Source: Weissella oryzae SG25 (GTDB taxonomy: Bacteria > Bacillota > Bacilli > Lactobacillales > Lactobacillaceae). From it: a stretch of 64,000 nucleotides of DNA. Every line of letters starts with the position of its first letter. Positions within the stretch are counted from its first letter, which is position 1. Shown in pieces: positions 8,526-16,881 of this stretch. A program made the position numbers and the translations under genes. The DNA is taken from assembly GCF_000691805.2 (NCBI RefSeq), contig NZ_DF820484.1, positions 1 through 64,000 on the forward strand. Reading direction: 5' to 3'. A model generated the notes under the pieces. That model was not told the DNA's origin. It made no database searches and saw only the letters and a list, made by a program, of their open reading frames with translations.

Positions 8526-9863
8526 TTATAAATCATTCAACGCTGCTAATAGTTTGGCTTCGCTGATTTGCATTGCAGCTTTAAAGTCACTGTAAGTCAT
8601 CCTATTTTGCGGGATGTGTAAGCCTAATTTGGTAACTGTTGCGTCCGTTCTTTCTACTACATTGTCCTCATAACTGGTCCCAGCGTTAACATTCAAAATG
8701 ATACTATCAACGACCGCTGTTTCAGGATAAATATAAAAACCCTTTTGTGCATTAAACCGATACATATAAGCTAGAATTTGTTGGTAATCTTTACTACTAA
8801 TATTCTTAGCCCATTTATATTTTGCATCAATAATTACCCGGTTAGCATTATTTTTACTAATAAAGTCTGGGTATATTTCGCCTGACTTTTTTCCAGCATG
8901 CGAGAATAAGTATTGACGGCCAAGGTGCTTTTTATTCTGGGGATGATAAAAATCATCGCCTAGCAATCCATTAACATACTCTTCCCAGAGCCAAGCCCCA
9001 TCAAATAAAAAGCCTGCAATCTTTTGTTCGCCTATATTAACTTGTTGCCGCTGATGACGTAATAGCGAAATACATAAACGTTGTAAAATCTGATATTCGC
9101 GATAGTAACCATGGCGAAGCCTTTGCCGTTCATTTTCATTTAAAATATCAAGCCGTGCACGTCTATCATAGCTAGGCGTCGCCTGGACGATTTGCTGAAC
9201 TTCATCACGTACTTGTTCGAGTAACCGGTCACCATAGGATAATTGCTTTATCGCTTCAAGCGTATGCCGGATTAACTCCGTCAAATAATTATCTTGAATA
9301 AAATCATCACTTTTATAGGCAAATTTACCGGTGAAAGGCATATTTTTGCGAATGTGCTCCGCAACATCAAGCGTCCCTTTAAGATTTGAATCGTTATAGT
9401 GATGTTGCACGTAGGTTTTAAAAAGGCCTTTACGTAGCGCTTGTTTTAAATAATGTGGAAATATGAAGCTTAGTAGGTTTAACGAGTTATCCGTCGTACT
9501 TGCATCAATGGGCAAATTCAGTGCATTGGGGATGTCTAATACCCGCTCAATTAAGTATTGCGAAAAATAATCATGTTCTTTATTTGCGAAGCGTGACTGA
9601 ATTACTAGCCGTTCGTCGGCCTTACCAAGAAAACCCATTACATTTGAAGAGCGATAGTCATCATTAATTTTTTGTAAAACGAACTGGCCTTCTGAAAGGT
9701 CATCTGCTATTCTACCCTCATCTGGTAAAGCAAAAATACCACGCTGCTTCAAATAAGCTAAATTTTTATTAACCAATAACTGCCCTAGCTGAGGTACCGT
9801 AGCAATTTCACTAGGCATTACCTTACTATTATCTTTAACCCTCAGAATTTTCATCAGCATCAC
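8526..9863 (-). CDS. mcrC: McrC-like subunit of an McrBC restriction system
   Basis: Nuclease partner of McrB, 445 residues (start may be the ATG at codon 4). It has the McrC N-terminal interaction region, an FDGAWLWEEYV segment (288-298) and a C-terminal PD-(D/E)xK site visible as GEIYPDFI (328-335) and VIIDAKYK (343-350). In the McrBC family, McrB translocates on DNA carrying modified cytosine and McrC cuts. It overlaps the end of mcrB by 29 bp, implying coupled translation. Confidence 0.9.
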   Translation of the reverse strand: MMLMKILRVKDNSKVMPSEIATVPQLGQLLVNKNLAYLKQRGIFALPDEGRIADDLSEGQFVLQKINDDYRSSNVMGFLGKADERLVIQSRFANKEHDYFSQYLIERVLDIPNALNLPIDASTTDNSLNLLSFIFPHYLKQALRKGLFKTYVQHHYNDSNLKGTLDVAEHIRKNMPFTGKFAYKSDDFIQDNYLTELIRHTLEAIKQLSYGDRLLEQVRDEVQQIVQATPSYDRRARLDILNENERQRLRHGYYREYQILQRLCISLLRHQRQQVNIGEQKIAGFLFDGAWLWEEYVNGLLGDDFYHPQNKKHLGRQYLFSHAGKKSGEIYPDFISKNNANRVIIDAKYKWAKNISSKDYQQILAYMYRFNAQKGFYIYPETAVVDSIILNVNAGTSYEDNVVERTDATVTKLGLHIPQNRMTYSDFKAAMQISEAKLLAALNDL

Positions 9864-11130
9864 TCTGTTCTAGTTCAGGGTAACCATAAGCATTGGCAAA
9901 TTGTTCCATAATAGCCTGTTCGTTGTACATTCCCCGCACATATTCAGCCAAGACTGGTTGTAAATAACCTGTCCAGAGTTGGTCAAAAGTTAATTGCTTT
10001 AGATTGAGAAAGTAGGCCGGACCAATCTGATAATTACGACCTAGTTCGGCAACACCATTAATCACTTGATTTAAAGCCGTTAGCTTTTTAATAGCTTGTT
10101 CCCGCTTTCCTTCATCCAAATCAGCTAACATCGCCAATCGTGTATCTGACGCAATCTCAATAAAACGAAAGCGGCGGTGCATAGCAAAATCAAAAACGCC
10201 AACCGAACGGTCAATATCATTCATAGTTCCAATAATATAAAGGTTCGCTGGAATCGAAAACTTCTTTTCAGGGTCTTCATGCAAATTCGCATACTGAGTT
10301 GCCACTGCACCAGCTCGGCCACGGTACCCTGGATCAATCGCAAAGAATAGTTCACCAAATATCTTGGCGACTTCACCGCGATTGATTTCATCAATAATAA
10401 AAACATAGGGCTTTAATGCCACCCGCTTGATACCACTAGTATCAGGTTGGATTGTTTGTTCTTTAATTGCTTTATAAATCGCTAAAATGTATGAGTAACC
10501 TTGGGTTGCATTAAGCTTACCAAAAAATTCTGTAACATCTTTTACTCGCTCAAAAGTTTGCTTAGCCTGCAACATCGCTCTAAGGTCATTAAGGCTAAGG
10601 ATAAGCTTATCAGTAATGGTGTTTCCTGGGATTGAAACATAAATTCGTTGCTCATCACGTTTTGTAATATAAAACTCACGACCAGTCATAATAGTTAGCT
10701 TAATTTCATCAGATTCCAAAGTTGCAAAGAATTGCATTATCATATCTTCTACGGAAACTTCTTTTTCAAGCTCCAGCTTAGATTTTTGCGCATCATCAAA
10801 GTTTTTTTGCGCCTTTGCGACAAAGTTAGTAAAATTCCCCATCCGCAACTCAAAACCCATTGAGCCATCTGCATCCTGTTTTGGTCGTAAACCTTCAACA
10901 AAATCAGTGTAATCATAGCTGGGGTGGAACTGCACAAATTCAATCTGTTGCTGAGTTTCTTTATCAAGGCGTGTATAATCGTCAAATTCACCATTACTGA
11001 TAATACTAGTAGCGACTTGCTTAGCTAGGTAAGTTTTCCCCGTTCCCGGTGCACCATGAAAAATAACATTTTTCGAATTAATTAAAGCATTTTTATAGGT
11101 ATCTATATATTCGTTTACTTGATTTTTCAT
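9835..11130 (-). CDS. mcrB: McrB-like AAA+ GTPase/ATPase
   Basis: Motor subunit of 431 residues: Walker A GAPGTGKT (26-33), QFHPSYDYTDFVEG (67-80), Walker B FIIDEINRG (244-252), the McrB signature region as MNDIDRS (303-309; MNTADRS in Escherichia coli) and RRF arginines (319-321). The AAA domain begins at once, so the N-terminal modified-DNA-binding domain of E. coli McrB is missing. Residues about 105-235 form an insertion between Walker A and B that could hold a replacement specificity domain. First gene of the mcrB-mcrC pair. Confidence 0.9.
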   Translation of the reverse strand: MKNQVNEYIDTYKNALINSKNVIFHGAPGTGKTYLAKQVATSIISNGEFDDYTRLDKETQQQIEFVQFHPSYDYTDFVEGLRPKQDADGSMGFELRMGNFTNFVAKAQKNFDDAQKSKLELEKEVSVEDMIMQFFATLESDEIKLTIMTGREFYITKRDEQRIYVSIPGNTITDKLILSLNDLRAMLQAKQTFERVKDVTEFFGKLNATQGYSYILAIYKAIKEQTIQPDTSGIKRVALKPYVFIIDEINRGEVAKIFGELFFAIDPGYRGRAGAVATQYANLHEDPEKKFSIPANLYIIGTMNDIDRSVGVFDFAMHRRFRFIEIASDTRLAMLADLDEGKREQAIKKLTALNQVINGVAELGRNYQIGPAYFLNLKQLTFDQLWTGYLQPVLAEYVRGMYNEQAIMEQFANAYGYPELEQSDADENSEG

Positions 11131-11227
11131 GGTACTTTTCCTAGTTCTAAATATTTTATATTGTTATTATCGTAACATATTAATTAGGTTTGTTTCGCCA
11201 ATAGATTATGTTTTCTACAAAGCAAAA

Positions 11228-11258
11228 AGCTGTTTAATCAAAATATGATTAAACAGCT
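11228..11258 (-). terminator. hairpin/terminator between mcrB and the recombinase gene
   Basis: 13-bp perfect stem AGCTGTTTAATCA/TGATTAAACAGCT followed by TTTTTGCT on the minus strand. It cannot serve the plus-strand recombinase, and it lies upstream of mcrB. It would stop leftward transcripts, such as read-through from hsdR antisense to the recombinase gene. Confidence 0.65.
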
Positions 11259-11430
11259 CGTTATATAAAAACTCTTACAGACTTATTCAACAAATTAAGA
11301 ATTACTTTCTCGTAATAATACACATAAAACTAAAAACTATTTTAGTTTTAATGCGTCTTTAGCCCTGATATGTCAACTAAACTAAATAAATAGGCTAAAA
11401 TTAAATTACTCTCCCGTAACGTACACTCCC

Positions 11431-11456
11431 TCGTCATTCTTCATCAGCATGAGCTA
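11431..11456 (-). repeat. left recombination-site-like repeat flanking the recombinase gene
   Basis: Reads TCGTCATTCTTCATCAG, matching 14 of 17 bases of the hsdS core site in reverse orientation, then CATGAGCTA. TTCATCAGCATGAGCTA is an inverted copy (one mismatch) of 12428-12444 on the other side of the gene. Confidence 0.75.
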
Positions 11457-11483
11457 TTAATGAACACAACAGAGGAGAACAAT

Positions 11484-12416
11484 ATGTTTGATGAAAGTAA
11501 TCCACACGAACTTTTCCATATTTATTACAAACACTGGATTTCCGTTTACAAAGATGGAGCTATTCGAAAAGTTACAATGAATAAATATCTAATGACTTAT
11601 CAATGGTTAGTTAAGCTCGTCCCAAATTTGAAAGTTAGCGAATTAACGCGTAGTGCTTACCAGCAGCTTTTAAACGAGTATGCCAAAGAACATGAACGCC
11701 AAACCACCATGGATTTCCATCATCAGCTTAAAGGTGCTGTCCTTGATGCCGTTGATGAAGGGCTCATTCAACGTGACCCAACCCGTAAAGCCATTATCAA
11801 AGGCAAAACACCGCGGGAAAAAAAGCCCAAATATCTCAATCAATTTGAGCTACACACCATGCTTACTCATTTAAATCTCTCACAAGAAATTAACTGGGAT
11901 TGGTTTATTCTACTCATCGCAAAAACAGGAATACGCTTTTCGGAAGCTTTAGCAATAACCCCTAAAGACTTTGATTTTCCACATCAACTGTTATCCATCA
12001 ATAAAACTTGGGATTATAAATTAGAAGGTGGCTTCTCACCTACGAAGAATCGTTCTTCGGTACGTAAGGTTCAACTTGATTGGCAAACCGTTATCCAATT
12101 CTCAGAATTAGTTAAAGACATGCCAGAAAGCGCACCTATTTTTGTTCAGGATAAGAAAAAGGTTTATAACTCAACCGTAAATGGCATCCTTGAACGTACT
12201 TGTAAAAAAGCGAATGTTCCTATCATCACTATCCATGGGCTCCGTCACACTCATGCTTCACTTTTATTATTTGTTGGTGTTTCAATTGCAAGCGTTGCCC
12301 GCAGACTTGGACATGCCAGTATGACAACTACTCAAAAAACCTATTTGCATATCATCCAAGAGCTCGAAAACCAGGACGTTGATCTAATTATGCGGTCACT
12401 TTCTGGTTTAAGCTAG
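11484..12416 (+). CDS. tyrosine recombinase, probable hsdS-inverting enzyme
   Basis: Phage-integrase family recombinase of 310 residues, with an N-terminal SAM-like domain (about 10-100) and a catalytic domain. Numbered from the start at 11484, the catalytic residues are Arg151 (TGIRFSE), His251 and Arg254 (HGLRH), His277 (LGHAS) and nucleophile Tyr287 (KTYLHI). I chose ATG 11484, which has AGAGGAGA 5 nt upstream; the earlier ATG at 11460 has no site. The gene is bounded by inverted copies of the core found inside hsdS, and it lies next to a split type I R-M locus, so its likely job is to invert hsdS segments. There is no excisionase or phage gene nearby. Confidence 0.9.
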   Translation: MFDESNPHELFHIYYKHWISVYKDGAIRKVTMNKYLMTYQWLVKLVPNLKVSELTRSAYQQLLNEYAKEHERQTTMDFHHQLKGAVLDAVDEGLIQRDPTRKAIIKGKTPREKKPKYLNQFELHTMLTHLNLSQEINWDWFILLIAKTGIRFSEALAITPKDFDFPHQLLSINKTWDYKLEGGFSPTKNRSSVRKVQLDWQTVIQFSELVKDMPESAPIFVQDKKKVYNSTVNGILERTCKKANVPIITIHGLRHTHASLLLFVGVSIASVARRLGHASMTTTQKTYLHIIQELENQDVDLIMRSLSGLS

Positions 12417-12427
12417 ACACAATAACC

Positions 12428-12453
12428 TAGCTCATACTGATGAAGGGTGATGA
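12428..12453 (+). repeat. right recombination-site-like repeat flanking the recombinase gene
   Basis: CTGATGAAGGGTGATGA (12437-12453) is identical to the hsdS core at 16351-16367. The outer TAGCTCATACTGATGAA mirrors the left copy at 11440-11456. Its reverse complement still encodes FITLHQ, as in hsdS. Confidence 0.8.
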
Positions 12454-12603
12454 ACTTGCTGTGATTACTGGAAAGGTATTTAATTTACTCATCTTTATTT
12501 AAAAATAATATATGGTTAGATATTTAGTTATCTTTTAAACTAGCTCAATTTCAGATTAAAGTATCAAGCATAAGTGTTATATCCTAAAATTTCTACTTTA
12601 CGT

Positions 12604-15600
12604 TCAATTAAACTGTTGTTTTGTTTCTAGCAACCACTTAGGTAGTGCCTGAGTCAATCTCATGTTATGTCTAAGCTTGTTGCCAGCACTCTGATTTTTA
12701 GCTTTTGAAAAATCAACGCTCCGAATTATTTCATCAATATATGGTATAACATCACGATTTGAAATAACGTAGGCCGACAAAGAGTGACTCAGTAAATTGT
12801 CATCAATTCCCCATTCTTCTGCAAATAATGTGACAAGCGCATCTTCTTTATCTTTGCGCCAGTTCTCAAATGCTTCATCAAAATTAATGTTTGTCGAGAT
12901 ATGCCCCAATACAAGCTCTGTATCAACAAATTCTTTAAGTAAGCTAGCCTGCTCAGCCTCTCCCATACTACTCAATTCTTGAATTTGTTCATGAATGATG
13001 CGTAAAGTTTCACTATCCACACTTTGCACTGCACCATTCAAATCAACTTTTTTACCTATTAAACTAAGAATATGAGCCGCATTAATTACCTGTGTACCTT
13101 GAAGTTTAGTTTTACCAGCTAGCGTTTTAATTGGTTCAACTACTTCTTCTCCTCCAGTAGACGGAAAAAGATTCTTATATGCTCCCATGTATTGTAACCA
13201 TTTATGTTCATCTAAACCAAAGGTAATATCATTCCATTCATATTCATAATATTGTTGAACAAAATTAAGTTTATCTAATGCAGCAAAAAAGGCTAATTTA
13301 AATACCGTCTTACCTTCTTCATCATCGCGTAAACTTGCCCATTCAGTCGGATCTTCTAACGTTACTACTAGTGCATCCATCTTAATTTTCAATTTTTTCA
13401 CTGCGGTTTCATAAAAATCAACAATCGCTGGGCTACTACTTCCGCCACTTCCGTAAAGTTCTAAAGCCTTATTTACCGTTTCTTCAGTAATTCTAGGGTA
13501 TTGGAAATTAATAATTGTACCAAACTCCTTATTTGGACCAAAAACACGATTGGTACGTGAATATGCCTGGATAAGGCCTTGTAATTCTAGTCCTCTGTCA
13601 ACATACAAGGTATTTAATAATTTTGAATCATATCCTGTGAGTAACTGGTCAGCTACAATCACAAAATCAATATTCTTTTTACTTAACCCGCTACCACCAT
13701 AAGGTAGTCGATTAATAATATCCTCAAAGTAGGCATCTTCGCCATGCTTTGCATCCCCTACAACATATTCTATACCGGTAAATTTAGCATAATCTTTAAA
13801 CATATCTTTGATGACTTCACTTGCAACTTGCTCTGTTGAATTTTCATTACCGAAACTAAATGTCATAGCGATATTTGGTTTCTCATCATCTTCTTTGAAC
13901 TTTTCTGCGATTTGCTTTTTGAATTCATTGTAATACGCAAGCACTCTGCTTTTATAAGCAACCGTCAGTATCGCATTAAATTCACCTTGTTGTGATTGAT
14001 TTTGCCAATTTTCAAGAATCTCAGCTACCACGCGTGGAATATGCGTCTCATCTTGATAGATAAGAAGCCCCTCTTTGGCCGCATTTTTTTCAACTTCAAC
14101 TTCTGACCAACTTTGAGTAATTCTCTCAATTTCCCGCTCTGGTAAATCGGGCCGCTCTAACCCTATTTTGTCTGTAAGCTTTTCTCTAAGATCTTCATAA
14201 CTACGAAATTCGCCAGTATTTAAATAATCAATGTGAAAACCGAGAACATTCTTATCTCTAATTGCTTCATCAATAGTATATTGATGAAGTTCTGGTCCAA
14301 ATAGCTTCTCTGTAGTATTAATGACCTCACTCTTCTCATTAAACTTACCTTTCACCTTATTTTCATCAAATAGCGGTGTTCCAGTAAAGCCATAAAAAAG
14401 TCCGTTCTTTTTGAAATAATTTTTTATATCTCCCATCATTTGTCCCATAGTCGTTCTATGAGCCTCATCAATAATAAAGATAATTTTTTTATCAGTCAGA
14501 CTATAATCATGTCCTTCAACTAAAGACTTTATTAGAGCATTAAGCTTAAAAGTCGTAGTGACAACAATACCATGTTTTGATTCTCTTAAACTGCGTCTAA
14601 GCATATTAGTAGATTTTGTACCACTAACATCGACACTCTCATACGCTGCATAAGCTTCAAACTTTTCTGTTGTTTTATTATCTATTTCACGTCGATCCAA
14701 CAAAAAAACAACTTTATCAAATCCCGCACGAATCGAAAGAAACAATGCTGTTTTAAAACTAGTAACAGTTTTACCTGAGCCCGTCGTATGCCAAACAAAG
14801 CCACCATGTGGAACACCACCGTTGTCCCAGCCAATGGCAGCAGCTTCAACAGCTTGCAACGCATAAACTTGATAAGGACGCATCAGCATATGCCGACGAT
14901 TTGCCTCAACTTCTTTATCTTCATCAATTACAAGATAATCACCGACCATTTGGTGAGCCATTGGAATCATCAAGAAAGTTTCAACAACCTTTGCCCAATT
15001 ATTAATTGGTTTATTGACCTTATCAGACCAATGAAAGACAAATGCAGGATTAAAATCATTGACTGATTTAGGCGTTGCAAAATAGCGGGTCTCAATCTCA
15101 GTTGTTATAACCATCATTTGAGAAAAGGCCATAAAACCATTTGTGTATTCACCATCTTTGTAATAACGTTTAAATTGACCAAAAGCTTCATCCAATGACT
15201 TATCGGTCCGCTTTTGCTCAATATTAATTAAGGGTAGTCCATTAATTAAAAGTACAATATCAAACCGATTGTTATTTGCAGTAACAACTTCTCTTGCTAT
15301 CTTGTAGGAAGAATCTCCGCCGCTCACCTGTGCTCTCTTAAAAATAGTCAAGGCTATTTGTTGTTTTGTTACTTTTGGATTTGGGTCACGGTAGATACCA
15401 TCAATTTTCCCTTTTGAATCTTCAATTGAAAGTATTTTAGCTGCTTCATAACTATTATTTATACGGTTAACTTTTGATAAAACTTGTTGAAACTCAGCAT
15501 CAGTTAATTCAATACCTTCCAGTTGATCCGTATTTAGTCGATTAAGCTCTTTTCGCCAGTGCTTAATAAGATCTTCAACTGTAACTTTTTGTTTAGTTCC

Positions 15601-15699
15601 GTCTAATTCAGTCGGTAATTCCCATTTGTATTTGCTCAGTTCATTAACAAATTTCTGTTGAAAAATACGCTCAGAAGCATTCTTTGGAGCATTGCTCAT
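12604..15699 (-). CDS. hsdR: type I restriction enzyme, HsdR subunit
   Basis: Motor-nuclease subunit of 1031 residues. The N-terminal nuclease has the PD-(D/E)xK pattern RFDIVLL (145-151; Asp147) and IEQKR (160-164; Glu161, Lys163). The SF2 motor shows TTGSGKT (305-311), IIDEAHR (409-415), GFTGTPLF (437-444) and a later SRTNRVFGPN arginine-finger segment. It translocates DNA and cuts at a distance when bound to unmethylated targets with HsdM and HsdS. It is intact and starts 30 bp after hsdS in the same direction, so it depends on transcription from the hsdM promoter unless it has its own. Confidence 0.96.
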   Translation of the reverse strand: MSNAPKNASERIFQQKFVNELSKYKWELPTELDGTKQKVTVEDLIKHWRKELNRLNTDQLEGIELTDAEFQQVLSKVNRINNSYEAAKILSIEDSKGKIDGIYRDPNPKVTKQQIALTIFKRAQVSGGDSSYKIAREVVTANNNRFDIVLLINGLPLINIEQKRTDKSLDEAFGQFKRYYKDGEYTNGFMAFSQMMVITTEIETRYFATPKSVNDFNPAFVFHWSDKVNKPINNWAKVVETFLMIPMAHQMVGDYLVIDEDKEVEANRRHMLMRPYQVYALQAVEAAAIGWDNGGVPHGGFVWHTTGSGKTVTSFKTALFLSIRAGFDKVVFLLDRREIDNKTTEKFEAYAAYESVDVSGTKSTNMLRRSLRESKHGIVVTTTFKLNALIKSLVEGHDYSLTDKKIIFIIDEAHRTTMGQMMGDIKNYFKKNGLFYGFTGTPLFDENKVKGKFNEKSEVINTTEKLFGPELHQYTIDEAIRDKNVLGFHIDYLNTGEFRSYEDLREKLTDKIGLERPDLPEREIERITQSWSEVEVEKNAAKEGLLIYQDETHIPRVVAEILENWQNQSQQGEFNAILTVAYKSRVLAYYNEFKKQIAEKFKEDDEKPNIAMTFSFGNENSTEQVASEVIKDMFKDYAKFTGIEYVVGDAKHGEDAYFEDIINRLPYGGSGLSKKNIDFVIVADQLLTGYDSKLLNTLYVDRGLELQGLIQAYSRTNRVFGPNKEFGTIINFQYPRITEETVNKALELYGSGGSSSPAIVDFYETAVKKLKIKMDALVVTLEDPTEWASLRDDEEGKTVFKLAFFAALDKLNFVQQYYEYEWNDITFGLDEHKWLQYMGAYKNLFPSTGGEEVVEPIKTLAGKTKLQGTQVINAAHILSLIGKKVDLNGAVQSVDSETLRIIHEQIQELSSMGEAEQASLLKEFVDTELVLGHISTNINFDEAFENWRKDKEDALVTLFAEEWGIDDNLLSHSLSAYVISNRDVIPYIDEIIRSVDFSKAKNQSAGNKLRHNMRLTQALPKWLLETKQQFN

Positions 15700-15729
15700 T
15701 TGTTTTATCTCCTTTCACTTATATTAAAT

Positions 15730-16881
15730 TTAGATAAATATTTCATTTAAGTAGGCTTGTTTCAAATTTTGAAGCTTTTCTAATTTTTGTTGATGAAGAG
15801 TGATGAGGGTATCTAGGTTACTAAAAAACGCACTAATCTTTCTCTGCTCTTCAACCTTTGGAGCTACTAAACTGAAATCAGTTAGCATTGGTAATCTCAA
15901 AGAATTTACCGTTGCCTTGACTGTAAATTTCATAGCATGCTGTTTGAAATTCTTTTGCATATAATACAAAACATATTTCCCATCTGTATCCGAATCAGCA
16001 AAATTGCTGATTTTATATACTCTTTGGTGAAAATCAAACTTCCCATTGATGTAATGATAAATTTCTCCAAGCCTTCCTTCACCTGGAATCAAAATTGCTT
16101 CGCCATCAAAAATATAACGGCTACTTCTTTCAATATTTTCTGATCGGACAAAGAATGGATATTCGCCATCTTCAACGGCATCTTGCAAATCACTTGACCC
16201 AGTTTTAATTTGAGTCAAATCCCCGAGTTTATACTGTTCCCAGGTATCTGTAAATCCAGTAAATCGACGTTTAGGTACACGTTCGCCTTCAGCAGGAAAC
16301 ATTTCAGAAAAGTATGCTTGTTTAAGTGCTTTTATCTTGTCTAACTTACGCTGATGAAGGGTGATGAGATGGTCGAGGTTATTGAAAAATAAACCTATCT
16401 TTTTTTGCTCTTCATCACTCGGAATCAAAATAGAAGCCTCTTTAATTTCGTTTGAATTGATACTTTCAAACGTTGAACCTGTGCTAAGCTTCGTCCAATA
16501 ACCCGTTTTTTTCATCTTTCCAAGTAATTGAAATAAAAATTCGTTACCTTTAATTGCTGCAACACCTCGTCCTAAAACAACATCATAATCAGTTTTACCA
16601 ATATCACCAACTGGAGCACGCACACTTAAAATCAAGTCATACTTTTTAGCTATTTTCGTTACTTGGGTAGTCCAAATTCTTGGAAAAACTTGTCCATTTT
16701 TCATATCTGCATTACCTTGCACAAGAATGTAATCATCAGGATTATTAGTATAATTTTCAGAGTTTGGAGACTGTCCCATTGTAATATCTGCTACATCTCC
16801 TAACTTCCGCTGTTCCCAAGCGTCCGCATTTTCAAATTCTTTAAATCGCCTTTTAGGTATTTTTGAATTATGAATAGTCAT
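15730..16881 (-). CDS. hsdS: type I restriction enzyme, HsdS specificity subunit
   Basis: Recognises the bipartite DNA target for HsdM and HsdR. Two target-recognition domains (about 21-165 and 212-345) are separated by a coiled-coil spacer (about 165-200) and followed by a second, similar coil (345-383). Both domains start with a WEQ-(K/R)L motif and end in an EEQ(R/K)KI...LITLHQ motif. The first carries a 20-bp repeat (16804-16823) and the spacer a 34-bp repeat (16344-16377), both present inverted in the silent cassette at 19939-20477. Follows hsdM directly with no gap. Confidence 0.95.
   Translation of the reverse strand: MTIHNSKIPKRRFKEFENADAWEQRKLGDVADITMGQSPNSENYTNNPDDYILVQGNADMKNGQVFPRIWTTQVTKIAKKYDLILSVRAPVGDIGKTDYDVVLGRGVAAIKGNEFLFQLLGKMKKTGYWTKLSTGSTFESINSNEIKEASILIPSDEEQKKIGLFFNNLDHLITLHQRKLDKIKALKQAYFSEMFPAEGERVPKRRFTGFTDTWEQYKLGDLTQIKTGSSDLQDAVEDGEYPFFVRSENIERSSRYIFDGEAILIPGEGRLGEIYHYINGKFDFHQRVYKISNFADSDTDGKYVLYYMQKNFKQHAMKFTVKATVNSLRLPMLTDFSLVAPKVEEQRKISAFFSNLDTLITLHQQKLEKLQNLKQAYLNEIFI
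15790..15819 (+). repeat. third, diverged copy of the hsdS recombination core
   Basis: TTGATGAAGAGTGATGA differs at two positions from the 17-bp core and lies in the 3' coil of hsdS. It is in the same orientation as the central copy, so recombination between them would delete the second recognition domain rather than invert it. Confidence 0.6.
16344..16377. repeat. IR2, 34-bp inverted repeat in hsdS
   Basis: Perfect 34-bp identity in opposite orientation with 20436-20469. It encodes LDHLITLHQRK in both places and in the same frame, so an exchange keeps the reading frame. Confidence 0.95.
16804..16823. repeat. IR1, 20-bp inverted repeat in hsdS
   Basis: Perfect 20-bp identity in opposite orientation with 19939-19958, encoding AWEQRK in frame at both sites. 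Lies at the junction between the hsdS N-terminus and its first recognition domain. Confidence 0.92.

Noticed and set aside
11431-12453. Prophage or integrative element suggested by the recombinase
   Set aside because: No phage, conjugation or excisionase genes and no attachment repeat at a tRNA; the flanking repeats match hsdS instead.
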